Shown one piece after another: positions 1 through 6,485 of a stretch of 17,112 nt of DNA. Both the position numbers and the translations under genes were made by a program. The notes under the pieces are model-generated. The model searched no databases and had not been told where the DNA came from. It was given only the letters and a program-made list of their open reading frames with translations. The first letter of the stretch is position 1. Each line of letters begins with the position of its first letter. This DNA is from Clostridium sp. UBA4108 (GTDB lineage: Bacteria; Bacillota; Clostridia; Clostridiales; Clostridiaceae), in contig DFXM01000011.1 in assembly GCA_002381695.1 (NCBI GenBank), positions 1-17,112 of the forward strand, in the 5' to 3' direction.

Positions 1-235
1 CACTATCATCTATAGCAAGTGATTTTAAAATTTTATTTAATCCAATCTGTGCATTTGGCCTTACTCTATCTTTTATCCACTCTATTAGCTCATCACCAAA
101 CAAAATATTTTTTCTATGTCTATCAAAGAATAAATCTGGCCTTAATATTTCTAATTGTTTTGGTATGTTATTTTCTACACTTATTAATCCTACGGTTATA
201 TCATAATACTTCAAAAATAATATCTTCTCTTTCAC
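1..235 (-). CDS. Partial protein, possibly HipA N-terminal-like
   Basis: This minus-strand reading frame is open from a GTG at 235 to the left edge, so the C-terminal part is missing. The start has a GGTGA ribosome site a few bases upstream. The 78 visible residues begin MKEKILFLKYYDITVGLIS and later contain DLFFDRHRKN and GDELIEWIKDRV. The layout (short beta-rich start, then a W-x-x-x-R-like stretch followed by a helix ending in ILKSL) loosely recalls the small HipA N-terminal-like proteins of clostridia, which occur alone or in front of a HipA kinase. That family assignment is from memory and weak. The amino acid pattern is protein-like and the plus-strand frame over the same bases is not. 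Whether a kinase follows lies outside the window. Confidence 0.5.
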   Translation of the reverse strand, partial: MKEKILFLKYYDITVGLISVENNIPKQLEILRPDLFFDRHRKNILFGDELIEWIKDRVRPNAQIGLNKILKSLAIDDS

Positions 236-555
236 TTAATCACCGCTTATCCATTTTTAATTATTTCTAATAAGGTATTACACCTTAAAAAATATCGACG
301 CTATATTAAACTTATAATTGTGTCTTTTTCTAACTCTTCTTTTATTCTTAAAATGGCATTTATTTCTTCTACTATTTCAATTCTCATACAAATTGATTAT
401 ATCACTTTCATTGTTTCCTTATTATGTCTTTAGTAAGCTCATTTCCTTCGCAAAAACTCCTGAGGTGTAAATTTTCTTCTCTAAAACACCGCATTATTCA
501 GTTTTCAAAGATTACACTTACTTTTTATCTCATCCTATTTTTGAATTGTGAAGCA
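236..555. other. Gene-less stretch
   Basis: No convincing gene was found here. One very short minus-strand frame at 387-301 encodes 28 residues beginning MRIEIVEEINAIL and is amphipathic. A TATAAT hexamer lies only about eight bases before its ATG and there is no ribosome site, so it is more likely chance or a remnant. Confidence 0.4.
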
Positions 556-591
556 AAAATACCGCTTATTCTTTTGAATAAGTGGTATTTC
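556..591 (-). terminator. Probable terminator
   Basis: Arms at 557-571 and 576-590 form a 15-pair stem with one G-U pair and a TTTT loop. Read on the minus strand, the second arm ends in a run of T, so it best serves the small membrane protein gene ending at 691. Confidence 0.6.
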
Positions 592-690
592 TATAAATAT
601 AATTTTTAATTTTATTTTCATGTTAATTAAAATTATTTCCTTAAAGTTAATTTAATATATCCTGCAAATTTAAATTTATGGTACTTCACA

Positions 691-891
691 TTATGATCCT
701 TTTGTCCAATTCTTTAGACACCATATAATATCTGCAATTAGTAAACCAAATAATAGACCAAAGCCTGTGCCACTTATTGCGAAGAAAGTGTTATTTCTCA
801 TAATTATCGAAAAAACAGCACCTACCAATAAACCAATTATCATTCCAATGACAAGATATTTGGAAAGGTCATTATCTTTATTCTTCTTCAA
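691..891 (-). CDS. Small two-helix membrane protein
   Basis: This encodes 66 residues starting at a TTG codon that has an AGGAGG site seven bases upstream (904-899). An in-frame ATG at 924 would put that ribosome site inside the gene, so the TTG is preferred. The protein has a charged N-terminus (KKNKDNDLSKY) and two hydrophobic segments, about residues 11-30 and 37-57, separated by a short RNNTF turn. Both segments are glycine-rich. The C-terminus KNWTKGS is probably cytoplasmic. No catalytic motif is visible, and I do not recognise a named family. It stands alone between gene-less regions with a terminator downstream. Small glycine-rich membrane proteins of this kind are common in clostridia and mostly uncharacterised. 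Confidence 0.65.
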   Translation of the reverse strand: MKKNKDNDLSKYLVIGMIIGLLVGAVFSIIMRNNTFFAISGTGFGLLFGLLIADIIWCLKNWTKGS

Positions 892-924
892 GTCAATACC
901 TCCTATTATGTAAATAGTCAACAA

Positions 925-1259
925 ACAATTTAATACAATTATGAACTAATTATAACACTCTTTGTTAATACCGTATTATTTAATTTTTAAAGAACAAATT
1001 TCATTATCTAATTCACACTTTAATCATAGGACAAAACAAAAAACACCACACATTCACATTGGGGTAAGAAAAAGGCTGAAGCGGAGTTGACTCCTGAAGA
1101 AAGAATGAAAAAAGCCATACTCAACCATAGTTTAAACCTATACTCATATTTTTACATATTGTAACAAACATTTCGAATTATATTCATATTTTGTCACAAA
1201 TTATTACTATTTTACATAATATGTTATCAGCTATATAAAATTAAAGGAGGCTAAAACTG
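925..1259. other. Gene-less region with a coding relic
   Basis: This is the gap between the divergent membrane protein gene and cotJA. At about 1029-1160 the plus strand has an open frame without any start codon that reads KKKAEAELTPEERMKKAI before a stop. It is richer in G and C than its surroundings and looks like the tail of a decayed gene. The rest is AT-rich and must hold the cotJA promoter. A sporulation sigma-E promoter would be expected, but I could not place both boxes at the right spacing. Confidence 0.4.
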
Positions 1260-1445
1260 ATGTCTCAAAAAAGTAATCATTGCGATTGTGATAAGTGTGA
1301 ATATAGAAAGATGCAATACGCTAGAGCCTATGTATTACCTCAAAAATATGAAAATTTATTCCCTGTAAATATAGCTTTAAGAAAAGGCACGATTTTTAGA
1401 GATCTTTATATGCCTTACTATGAAGATGAAGAAAGTAAATGCTAA
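1260..1445 (+). CDS. cotJA: Spore coat associated protein CotJA
   Basis: This encodes 61 residues from an ATG preceded by AAAGGAGG at eight bases. The second half, including KYENLFPVNIALRKGTIF and DLYMPYY, matches the CotJA signature as I recall it. The N-terminus has a clostridial-type cysteine cluster (CDCDKC) that might bind metal or form cross-links. CotJA proteins are made in the mother cell during sporulation and deposited in the spore coat, where in Bacillus they depend on CotJC. The gene is followed eleven bases after its stop by cotJB, so the two are an operon. The usual third gene, cotJC, is not in this operon. Instead a manganese catalase lies convergently downstream. Confidence 0.9.
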   Translation: MSQKSNHCDCDKCEYRKMQYARAYVLPQKYENLFPVNIALRKGTIFRDLYMPYYEDEESKC

Positions 1446-1456
1446 GAGGTGATATT

Positions 1457-1723
1457 GTGGATAGAGATAATTTATTAAATACAATAAAAATGTATCAATT
1501 TTATGCTATAGATCTTAATTTATATCTTGATAACTTCCCTTGTAATAAAGAAGCTGTGGAAGATTATAGAGTAATATCCGATATTCTAGGTAATTTATTT
1601 AGGGAATATGAGGAAAAATATGGTCCCCTTACTAACTTTGGTTCAGCTTATATAGAAAATCCTATATGCTGGGTAGAACAACCTTGGCCTTGGGAAAACT
1701 ATATATGTGGAGGTGACAATTAA
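1457..1723 (+). CDS. cotJB: Spore coat protein CotJB
   Basis: This encodes 88 residues from a GTG at 1457, with a GAGGTG site five bases upstream. The same frame also contains an ATG at 1439 overlapping the end of cotJA, but that would bury the ribosome site, and CotJB proteins normally begin MDR- as here. Recognisable stretches are LLNTIKMYQFYAIDLNLYLD near the start, then EYEEKYGPL and the tryptophan-rich tail CWVEQPWPWENY. This is a small soluble protein of the inner spore coat, made with CotJA. The gene ends before a bidirectional terminator. Function within the coat is structural as far as known; no enzymatic residues are seen. Confidence 0.9.
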   Translation: MDRDNLLNTIKMYQFYAIDLNLYLDNFPCNKEAVEDYRVISDILGNLFREYEEKYGPLTNFGSAYIENPICWVEQPWPWENYICGGDN

Positions 1724-1761
1724 CATGTATATTACTTATATAATTTCTCTTTGTATATATA

Positions 1762-1789
1762 AAAAGAACCCTATTTCCAGGATTCTTTT
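1762..1789. terminator. Bidirectional terminator
   Basis: Arms at 1762-1772 and 1779-1789 pair with one C-A mismatch around a six-base loop. A-runs and T-runs flank both sides. It lies between the convergent cotJB and manganese catalase genes and can serve both. Confidence 0.75.
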
Positions 1790-1848
1790 ATTATTATATT
1801 TTTATTTAAATTATAATTTGAAAATCTAGCACACTGGTAACCTCTTAA

Positions 1849-2520
1849 TTATCTTCTTGGATTTTCAAATGAAGGAGGAGTTGGATTAGGTGCCTCATGA
1901 TTTGGTCCTGGACTAGATAAATCAAAGTAAAGTTTAGAATCCTCTGTAACTCCAAAATCTTTATTAGAACCACTATTCTGAACTTTATTTAATGCCTCCC
2001 TAAACAAAGCATTATGAGCTTCTTCTCTATTAAGTAAAAAATCAATTGTTGCTCTTACTTCCTTATCCTCAATTTGGCGATATAAGTACTCATACACAAC
2101 TTTTGCTCTTTGTTCAGATGCTATATTAGATAATAAATCTGCAACTAAATCACCAGTAACCGTTACATAATCTGCTGTCCATGGTGCTCCTGATGAATTA
2201 ATTAGTACAGGTGATAGTCCGCACTGTACATGAGTTTGTATTTCACCACTTGTAACCTTTTCATTATCTACATCATGGCCATTTAGTAAATTTATTGTTT
2301 GCGCTACCATCTCCATATGACTTAATTCTTCAGCACCAATATCTAAAAATAAATCTTTTATTTCAGGGTCTTTTATTCTAAAACTCTGAGAAATATATTG
2401 CATTGCTGCTTTTACTTCTCCATTTCCTCCACCTAATTGCTCTTGCATTAATACTGCATATTGTGGATTAGGTCTTTCAACCTTTACTTCATGTAACAAT
2501 TGTTTTTTATGTTCAAACAA
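1849..2520 (-). CDS. Manganese catalase
   Basis: This is a dimanganese catalase that converts hydrogen peroxide to water and oxygen. I chose the TTG at 2520 (MFEHKKQLLHEVK), six bases after GGAGGTG; the longer GTG start at 2529 overlaps that site. The product has 223 residues. All metal ligands known from Lactobacillus plantarum catalase can be placed with matching spacing: E35 (GGNGE), E65 and H68 (EELSHME), E136 (SEQRAK) and H169 (EEAHN), with E166 matching the active-site glutamate. The C-terminal tail (YFDLSSPGPN, then proline-rich) is typical of the soluble KatN-like form and differs from CotJC. It lies tail to tail with cotJAB, whose usual third member is a related manganese catalase, so a spore or oxidative-stress role is plausible. 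A Fur-like box at 2670-2688 lies about 150 bases upstream. Confidence 0.93.
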   Translation of the reverse strand: MFEHKKQLLHEVKVERPNPQYAVLMQEQLGGGNGEVKAAMQYISQSFRIKDPEIKDLFLDIGAEELSHMEMVAQTINLLNGHDVDNEKVTSGEIQTHVQCGLSPVLINSSGAPWTADYVTVTGDLVADLLSNIASEQRAKVVYEYLYRQIEDKEVRATIDFLLNREEAHNALFREALNKVQNSGSNKDFGVTEDSKLYFDLSSPGPNHEAPNPTPPSFENPRR

Positions 2521-2669
2521 AACTAGCACCTCCGTATTTTATACTTCGAAGTTATAGTTTCCTGTAATTGCATTAATTATTCTATCATTGCCATTGTTAT
2601 AAACTTAAATAAAATTCATAGCTCTTTTTAATTTATCTAATACACTATATTTCACTATAATTTTCATAT

Positions 2670-2688
2670 GATATTGGGTATCATTATC
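2670..2688. promoter_or_regulatory. Fur-like box
   Basis: On the minus strand the 19 bases match the classical Fur consensus GATAATGATAATCATTATC at 16 positions. It is about 150 bases upstream of the manganese catalase gene. No promoter is clear next to it, so its target is uncertain, and AT-rich DNA can produce such matches by chance. Confidence 0.35.
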
Positions 2689-2886
2689 TTGAATTATATC
2701 ATATTATAAACAAAGAATTATTTTTCAGTATATTAGATCCTTACTTTTTACTATTTATAAACTCCTAGCTATTAACTATTATTCAATATGATATTCTTTT
2801 ATTAGCTAGATATATCTTCATAATAGAGCTATTTTTGGTGATTCTAATATACTCTCACACTATATATAGTTGCTTCATATAATAAA

Positions 2887-2919
2887 TTAAGAAACAATTA
2901 TATAGGTATTGCTTCTTAA
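2887..2919. repeat. Hairpin-forming inverted repeat
   Basis: Arms TTAAGAAACAAT (2887-2898) and ATTGCTTCTTAA (2908-2919) match at 11 of 12 positions around a nine-base loop. There is no T-run after either arm, so it does not look like a terminator. No gene is adjacent on either side and the role is unknown. Confidence 0.45.
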
Positions 2920-3024
2920 GGGTATTACTATAGTGACAAGCAAACAACTCCTTTATTAAAAATCAGTCTAAATAATAATTCTATAAATGCATTATTTATT
3001 GACTTCCGAATCTTATAAAGATAA

Positions 3025-3060
3025 AAAGCCATGAACTCTTTAATTAGAGTTTATGGCTTT
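3025..3060 (-). terminator. Terminator, AAAGCCATGAAC palindrome copy 1
   Basis: Arms at 3025-3039 and 3046-3060 pair over 15 bases with one G-U pair and loop TTAATT. On the minus strand a T-run follows, so it terminates the lysR-type gene ending at 3094. The stem sequence recurs near 11903, 13139, 13668 and 15950. Confidence 0.75.
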
Positions 3061-3093
3061 AATTTCGTTCATTGATAATTTTTGTTCTAGATA

Positions 3094-3984
3094 TTATTCT
3101 TTTCTATAAAAATCTTGAACTATTTTAATAAATGCCTGCATTTGTGGAGTCACCCATTTGTTCTTATGATAAAGGAGCTGACTACACATCTGAATGGTAG
3201 GGATATCTGTTTGAATCCTTGATAACGTGCCATGCTTAATTGCCTTTTTTACGGAAAATAAAGGCAGAAAAGAAACTCCTACGCCTTCTTCAAGCAGATG
3301 GATTATGGTTTCAGTATTTCCGATTTCCAGCACAGGTCTAATCTCCATCTCCTGTGCGGCAAGCATCCTTTCCAATTCGTAGCAGTAACTTCCACCCTTT
3401 TCCGTCAATATGAATGGCTCTTTTATAATATCTTGCAGGTCAATCTTTTGTCCATCTATAAAAGAATGTCGGCTTGAAGTCACGAAAACAATATCTTCAT
3501 CTTTCTGCATTGCTCGAACCCACTCCGAACCGTATACCTTTTGATCTAATGTAAAGAGTAGGTCTATGTCATTGCATTTAATCATATTTATCAATTCTTC
3601 TGTCTTAGCAGTTTTTATAACAGTCTCTACCTTAGGATAAACGCGATGAAATTGCAGCAATAGTTCTGGAAGTATAGCTGTACATAGAGATTCTACTCCT
3701 CCAATGCGAAGGGTCCCAGTTGTTAGATCAGCATTAGATGCAAAGGTTCTGGCTGCATTTGTGACTCTCATTATTTCATTGGCATGAAGAATAAATGCCT
3801 CTCCTCGCTCTGTCAAGTTCACTTGTTTGCCAACTCTTTCAAAAAGTTGTGTCCCAAGCTCTTTCTCCAATTGCTGCATCTGAATTGTGACGGTGGACTG
3901 AGAGTAACCCAGCTGCTCTGCCGCCTTTGAAAAATTTCTTGTTGCTGCTACCCTCAAAAAAGTTGCAATGTTTCTAAATTCCAT
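3094..3984 (-). CDS. LysR-family transcriptional regulator
   Basis: This encodes 296 residues, the usual LysR length. An N-terminal winged helix-turn-helix spans about residues 1-60 (FLRVAATRNFSKAAEQLGYS, then QSTVTIQMQQLEKELG), followed by the linker helix and a two-lobed periplasmic-binding-protein-like effector domain from about residue 90 to the end. The ATG has an AGGTGAT site upstream. The gene is divergent from the aromatic amino acid decarboxylase at 4131, the classic arrangement in which a LysR protein controls its neighbour and itself. The effector is therefore likely to be the amino acid substrate or amine product, which is inference. A strong promoter with TTGACA at 4081-4076 and TATCAT at 4058-4053 drives it, and the TTGACA lies in a palindrome that may be the operator. 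Confidence 0.93.
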   Translation of the reverse strand: MEFRNIATFLRVAATRNFSKAAEQLGYSQSTVTIQMQQLEKELGTQLFERVGKQVNLTERGEAFILHANEIMRVTNAARTFASNADLTTGTLRIGGVESLCTAILPELLLQFHRVYPKVETVIKTAKTEELINMIKCNDIDLLFTLDQKVYGSEWVRAMQKDEDIVFVTSSRHSFIDGQKIDLQDIIKEPFILTEKGGSYCYELERMLAAQEMEIRPVLEIGNTETIIHLLEEGVGVSFLPLFSVKKAIKHGTLSRIQTDIPTIQMCSQLLYHKNKWVTPQMQAFIKIVQDFYRKE

Positions 3985-4052
3985 TTTTTATCACCTATTA
4001 ATTTTTTTAATATATATTATGAAATCTATGAATTTTACAAATATACGGCTAC

Positions 4053-4081
4053 ATGATACTATGATTAATGAGAAATGTCAA
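4053..4081 (-). promoter_or_regulatory. Promoter of the LysR-type gene
   Basis: On the minus strand TTGACA (4081-4076) and TATCAT (4058-4053) are 17 bases apart, close to the vegetative consensus. The leader to the ATG at 3984 is about 60 bases. Confidence 0.65.
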
Positions 4082-4099
4082 ATTTTACTTTGACATTTC
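4072..4099. promoter_or_regulatory. Perfect 11-bp inverted repeat, probable LysR operator
   Basis: Arms GAAATGTCAAA (4072-4082) and TTTGACATTTC (4089-4099) are perfectly complementary around a six-base spacer. The repeat lies between the divergent regulator and decarboxylase genes. Each arm contains a TTGACA reading outwards; the one facing the regulator is a full promoter -35 element. Facing the decarboxylase, the best -10 (TATACT, 4103-4108) is too close to it, so that promoter is not settled. Binding by the regulator would compete with RNA polymerase on its own promoter. Confidence 0.6.
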
Positions 4100-4130
4100 C
4101 AATATACTAAATATGTAAGGTGACGATAAG

Positions 4131-5576
4131 ATGAATAAAGAAAAAATGGCATTAAATAATGAATTACAGCATGCAATGGAGGATTTTATTCAAGTATTTT
4201 GTGATGATATACGGGATTTACCTTCTCAAAGTATTATGCAACAACCTGATGAAAACCAAATTGCAAAGCTGAAAAAAATTGGCATACCTGCTAAAGGATG
4301 CCCTATAAATACAGTTGCAACCGAAATGATGGAAGACGTCTATAAATATAGGGCCCGTGCAAATCATCCACGATTTTTTGGTTTTGTTCCAGGACCTGCA
4401 TCTATGCTATCCTGGTTTGGTGATGTTATGACAACTGCTTACAACATTCATGCTGCAAGCTGGGCGGTAAGTCCTGCAGCAAGTTGTATCGAGCAGGAAT
4501 TGATTAGTTGGCTCTGTTCTCAAGCAGGTTATACAGAAAAAGCTGGAGGACTATTTGTATCTGGAGGTTCCATGGCAAATATGACAGCACTGACTGCTGC
4601 CCGTGATTCCATATTGAAAGAAGAAAACTGGCACTTAGGTGTTGCCTACGTTTCAAATCAAACTCATAGTTCTGTAGCGAAAGGTTTGAGAACTATAGGA
4701 ATTCCAAACAGTAGAATCAGAAAAATACCTACTGATCCTTGGTTTCGAATGGATGTAAAGCAATTAAAAGCTGCCATTGAAAAAGATATAGCAAATGGGC
4801 TCATTCCATTTGTTGTAATTGCAAGTGCTGGAACTACTAATACTGGAAGCATTGACCCGCTTCAAAAAATATCTTCTTTATGTCAAAATTATGGCATATG
4901 GATGCATGTTGATGGTGCATATGGAGCTTCTGTCTTATTATCAAAGAAATATAAACATATGCTTAAAGGAATTGAAGAGGCAGACAGCATCAGTTGGGAT
5001 GCGCACAAGTGGCTATTTCAAACCTACGGCTGCGGCATGATATTAGTAAAAGATAAATCAAATTTGATTAATAGTTTCAATGCAAATCCAGAATACTTGA
5101 AAGATTTAGAAGCAAAAGAAGATCAAGTGAACTATGGAGATATGGGAATAGAACTCACAAGACCAACTCGTGGTCTCAAATTGTGGTTTACACTTCAAGT
5201 GATGGGATCTGACGCTATTAGCGATGCAATAGAACATGGATTCCAGCTTGCAGAGTGGGCAGAGGATGAATTGAAAAAGAAAAGAAATTGGGAGATCATT
5301 TCTCATGCACAACTTGCCATAGTAAATTTCCGTTTTGCACCCTCCAACTTAACGGAAAAACAAATAGATGAACTTAATCAAAACATCTCTAAAGCAATCA
5401 TTGATAATGGCTATGCAGGCGTATTTACTACAGAACTAAACGGCAAAAAAGTTCTGCGTATTTGTGCACTTAATCCAGATTCTACAGAAAGCGATATGAG
5501 AAATACAGTCAGTCTTCTAAACAAATATGCCCAAGAGCTTTATCAATCAATGATATCAATGAAAATTAGCAGTTAA
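4131..5576 (+). CDS. Aromatic L-amino acid decarboxylase, PLP-dependent (tryptophan decarboxylase-like)
   Basis: This is a 481-residue group II PLP decarboxylase from an ATG with AAGGTGA upstream. Visible elements are the substrate-side segment NHPRFFGFVPGP (78-89), the phosphate-binding VSGGSMAN (143-150), H179 that stacks on the cofactor ring (QTHSS), D261 in HVDGAYG that contacts the pyridine nitrogen, and the Schiff-base lysine K293 in SWDAHKW. From memory the sequence is strikingly close to the Ruminococcus gnavus decarboxylase RUMGNA_01526 across its whole length, including SSVAKGLR, AGTTNTGSIDPL and AIEHGFQLA. That enzyme makes tryptamine and also decarboxylates phenylalanine. The likely reaction is therefore conversion of tryptophan, phenylalanine or a relative to its amine in the cytoplasm, perhaps aiding acid tolerance or signalling. 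No amino acid/amine exchanger lies next to it. Exact substrate choice cannot be read from the sequence. Confidence 0.9.
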   Translation: MNKEKMALNNELQHAMEDFIQVFCDDIRDLPSQSIMQQPDENQIAKLKKIGIPAKGCPINTVATEMMEDVYKYRARANHPRFFGFVPGPASMLSWFGDVMTTAYNIHAASWAVSPAASCIEQELISWLCSQAGYTEKAGGLFVSGGSMANMTALTAARDSILKEENWHLGVAYVSNQTHSSVAKGLRTIGIPNSRIRKIPTDPWFRMDVKQLKAAIEKDIANGLIPFVVIASAGTTNTGSIDPLQKISSLCQNYGIWMHVDGAYGASVLLSKKYKHMLKGIEEADSISWDAHKWLFQTYGCGMILVKDKSNLINSFNANPEYLKDLEAKEDQVNYGDMGIELTRPTRGLKLWFTLQVMGSDAISDAIEHGFQLAEWAEDELKKKRNWEIISHAQLAIVNFRFAPSNLTEKQIDELNQNISKAIIDNGYAGVFTTELNGKKVLRICALNPDSTESDMRNTVSLLNKYAQELYQSMISMKISS

Positions 5577-5644
5577 TATTTTTAATAGTGATGTAAGCTA
5601 TATTTTAGGAAGACAAAAAGAGATCATTGAAATTTAAATATATT

Positions 5645-5694
5645 AAATAGAAAAAAGTATTGAGCTGGGATTTGCTCAATACTTTTTTCTATTT
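5645..5694. terminator. Strong terminator of the decarboxylase gene
   Basis: Arms at 5645-5665 and 5674-5694 are perfectly complementary over 21 bases with an eight-base loop. The stem includes a T-run on each strand, so it can stop transcription from either side. It lies about 70 bases after the decarboxylase stop. Confidence 0.85.
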
Positions 5695-5697
5695 ATA

Positions 5698-5799
5698 TTA
5701 CTTTTTTAACATCCAATAAGGCATAGCTGGAACTTCATCTTGATATATTGGAATTTTTACAAGAGGGAGAGTCTTCAGAAACAGGTAGTCCTGATTCTG
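5698..5799 (-). pseudogene. Remnant of an unidentified gene (3' end)
   Basis: This minus-strand frame is open for 33 codons but has no usable start codon. It reads LFLKTLPLVKIPIYQDEVP and then AMPYWMLKK before a TAA. The residue pattern is protein-like, so it may be the tail of a decayed gene. It lies between two terminators, so it is probably not expressed. The family is not recognised. Confidence 0.3.
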
Positions 5800-5827
5800 C
5801 TATTATATATTCAATATACAAAAAAAA

Positions 5828-5850
5828 TGCCTACCCATTAGGGGCAGGCA
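5828..5850 (-). terminator. Terminator of the response regulator gene
   Basis: Arms at 5828-5836 and 5842-5850 form a GC-rich stem with one mismatch and a short loop. On the minus strand it is followed by a run of eight T. It starts 15 bases after the response regulator stop and ends the ABC/two-component gene cluster. Confidence 0.85.
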
Positions 5851-5864
5851 GATACATATTGACT

Positions 5865-6485
5865 TCAGCATATAGGCGGAATATATCCTAACTGAATAGC
5901 CTTTGTAACAGCTTCTACTGATGACGAAACACCTAACTTATCAAAGATATGCTGTAAATGATTTGATAGAGTTCTTTCGCTTATATATAATTCTTGTGCA
6001 ATGTCCTTGCGTTTTTTGCTGTTACAAATAAGTTGCAGTATTATCTTTTCAACGCTGGTTAACTCTTCAATCATTACGGTATTTTCCTCATATGGAAAGC
6101 AAGTACTCCCACTATAAACACGAAGTAATGATGCAATCAGATTTTCTGGACTAATACTTTTGTTAAGAAATCCGCTAACCCCTATTTTCTTTGCTTCATG
6201 TCTATAAACAGGAAGGTCATATCCTGTAAGGATGATTATCTTCACATCAGGATTAGCATTTAATAATGCAGATGCCAATTCCAAGCCGTCTGCATGGCTA
6301 AGTTTCCCAAGATTAATATCCATTAAAACAATATCAATATTCTTTTCATTCACTATCTTATCCAATGAGTGAATGTCTTGGGTTGTATATAACTGCTCAA
6401 TTTCATGGTAATCTTCCAAAGCGATAGATAAGCTTTTAGCAAAAAGAGTGTGGTCATCTACTAACAAAATATTTATAAGAATCAT
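5865..6485 (-). CDS. LuxR/NarL-type response regulator
   Basis: This encodes 206 residues with a receiver domain (1-120) and a LuxR-type helix-turn-helix (about 140-200). The acidic pocket is D10 and D11, the phosphorylated residue is D56 (VLMDINLG), and T87 and K109 complete the active site. The DNA-binding domain reads LTSVEKIILQLICNSKKRK followed by DIAQELYISERTLSNHLQHI. The gene starts 32 bases before the end of the histidine kinase gene, so the pair is translationally coupled. The ribosome site AAGGGAG directly abuts the ATG, which is unusually close and may make translation depend on ribosomes finishing the kinase. The likely target is the promoter of the adjacent ABC transporter genes, which is inference. 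It differs from the OmpR-type regulators normally paired with BceAB-like transporters. Confidence 0.93.
   Translation of the reverse strand: MILINILLVDDHTLFAKSLSIALEDYHEIEQLYTTQDIHSLDKIVNEKNIDIVLMDINLGKLSHADGLELASALLNANPDVKIIILTGYDLPVYRHEAKKIGVSGFLNKSISPENLIASLLRVYSGSTCFPYEENTVMIEELTSVEKIILQLICNSKKRKDIAQELYISERTLSNHLQHIFDKLGVSSSVEAVTKAIQLGYIPPIC

Larger units (their letters stand above)
2521..3024. other. Gene-less region upstream of catalase
   Basis: About 500 AT-rich bases without a coding frame. It should hold the catalase promoter. Seen in it are a 10-base palindrome ACTTCGAAGT just before the catalase ribosome site, a Fur-like box at 2670-2688 and a hairpin at 2887-2919. Confidence 0.5.

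Noticed and set aside
19..270. Plus-strand 83-codon frame at the left edge
   Set aside because: It is the complement of a better minus-strand protein with a GTG start and ribosome site, and has no ribosome site of its own.
424..609. Plus-strand 61-codon frame
   Set aside because: It has no ribosome site, its residues look like translated AT-rich non-coding DNA, and it runs through a terminator hairpin.
1141..1259. Sigma-E promoter for cotJA
   Set aside because: Several CATATT-like words exist, but none pair at the usual spacing, so no site was assigned.
4090..4118. Vegetative promoter for the decarboxylase starting at TTGACA (4090-4095)
   Set aside because: At 16-18 bases spacing the -10 candidates are poor, and transcription would begin within or after the ribosome site.
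5698..5799. Possible AgrD-like signal peptide tail
   Set aside because: The C-terminal EVP...LKK vaguely recalls autoinducer precursors, but there is no cysteine, no start codon and no AgrB gene nearby.
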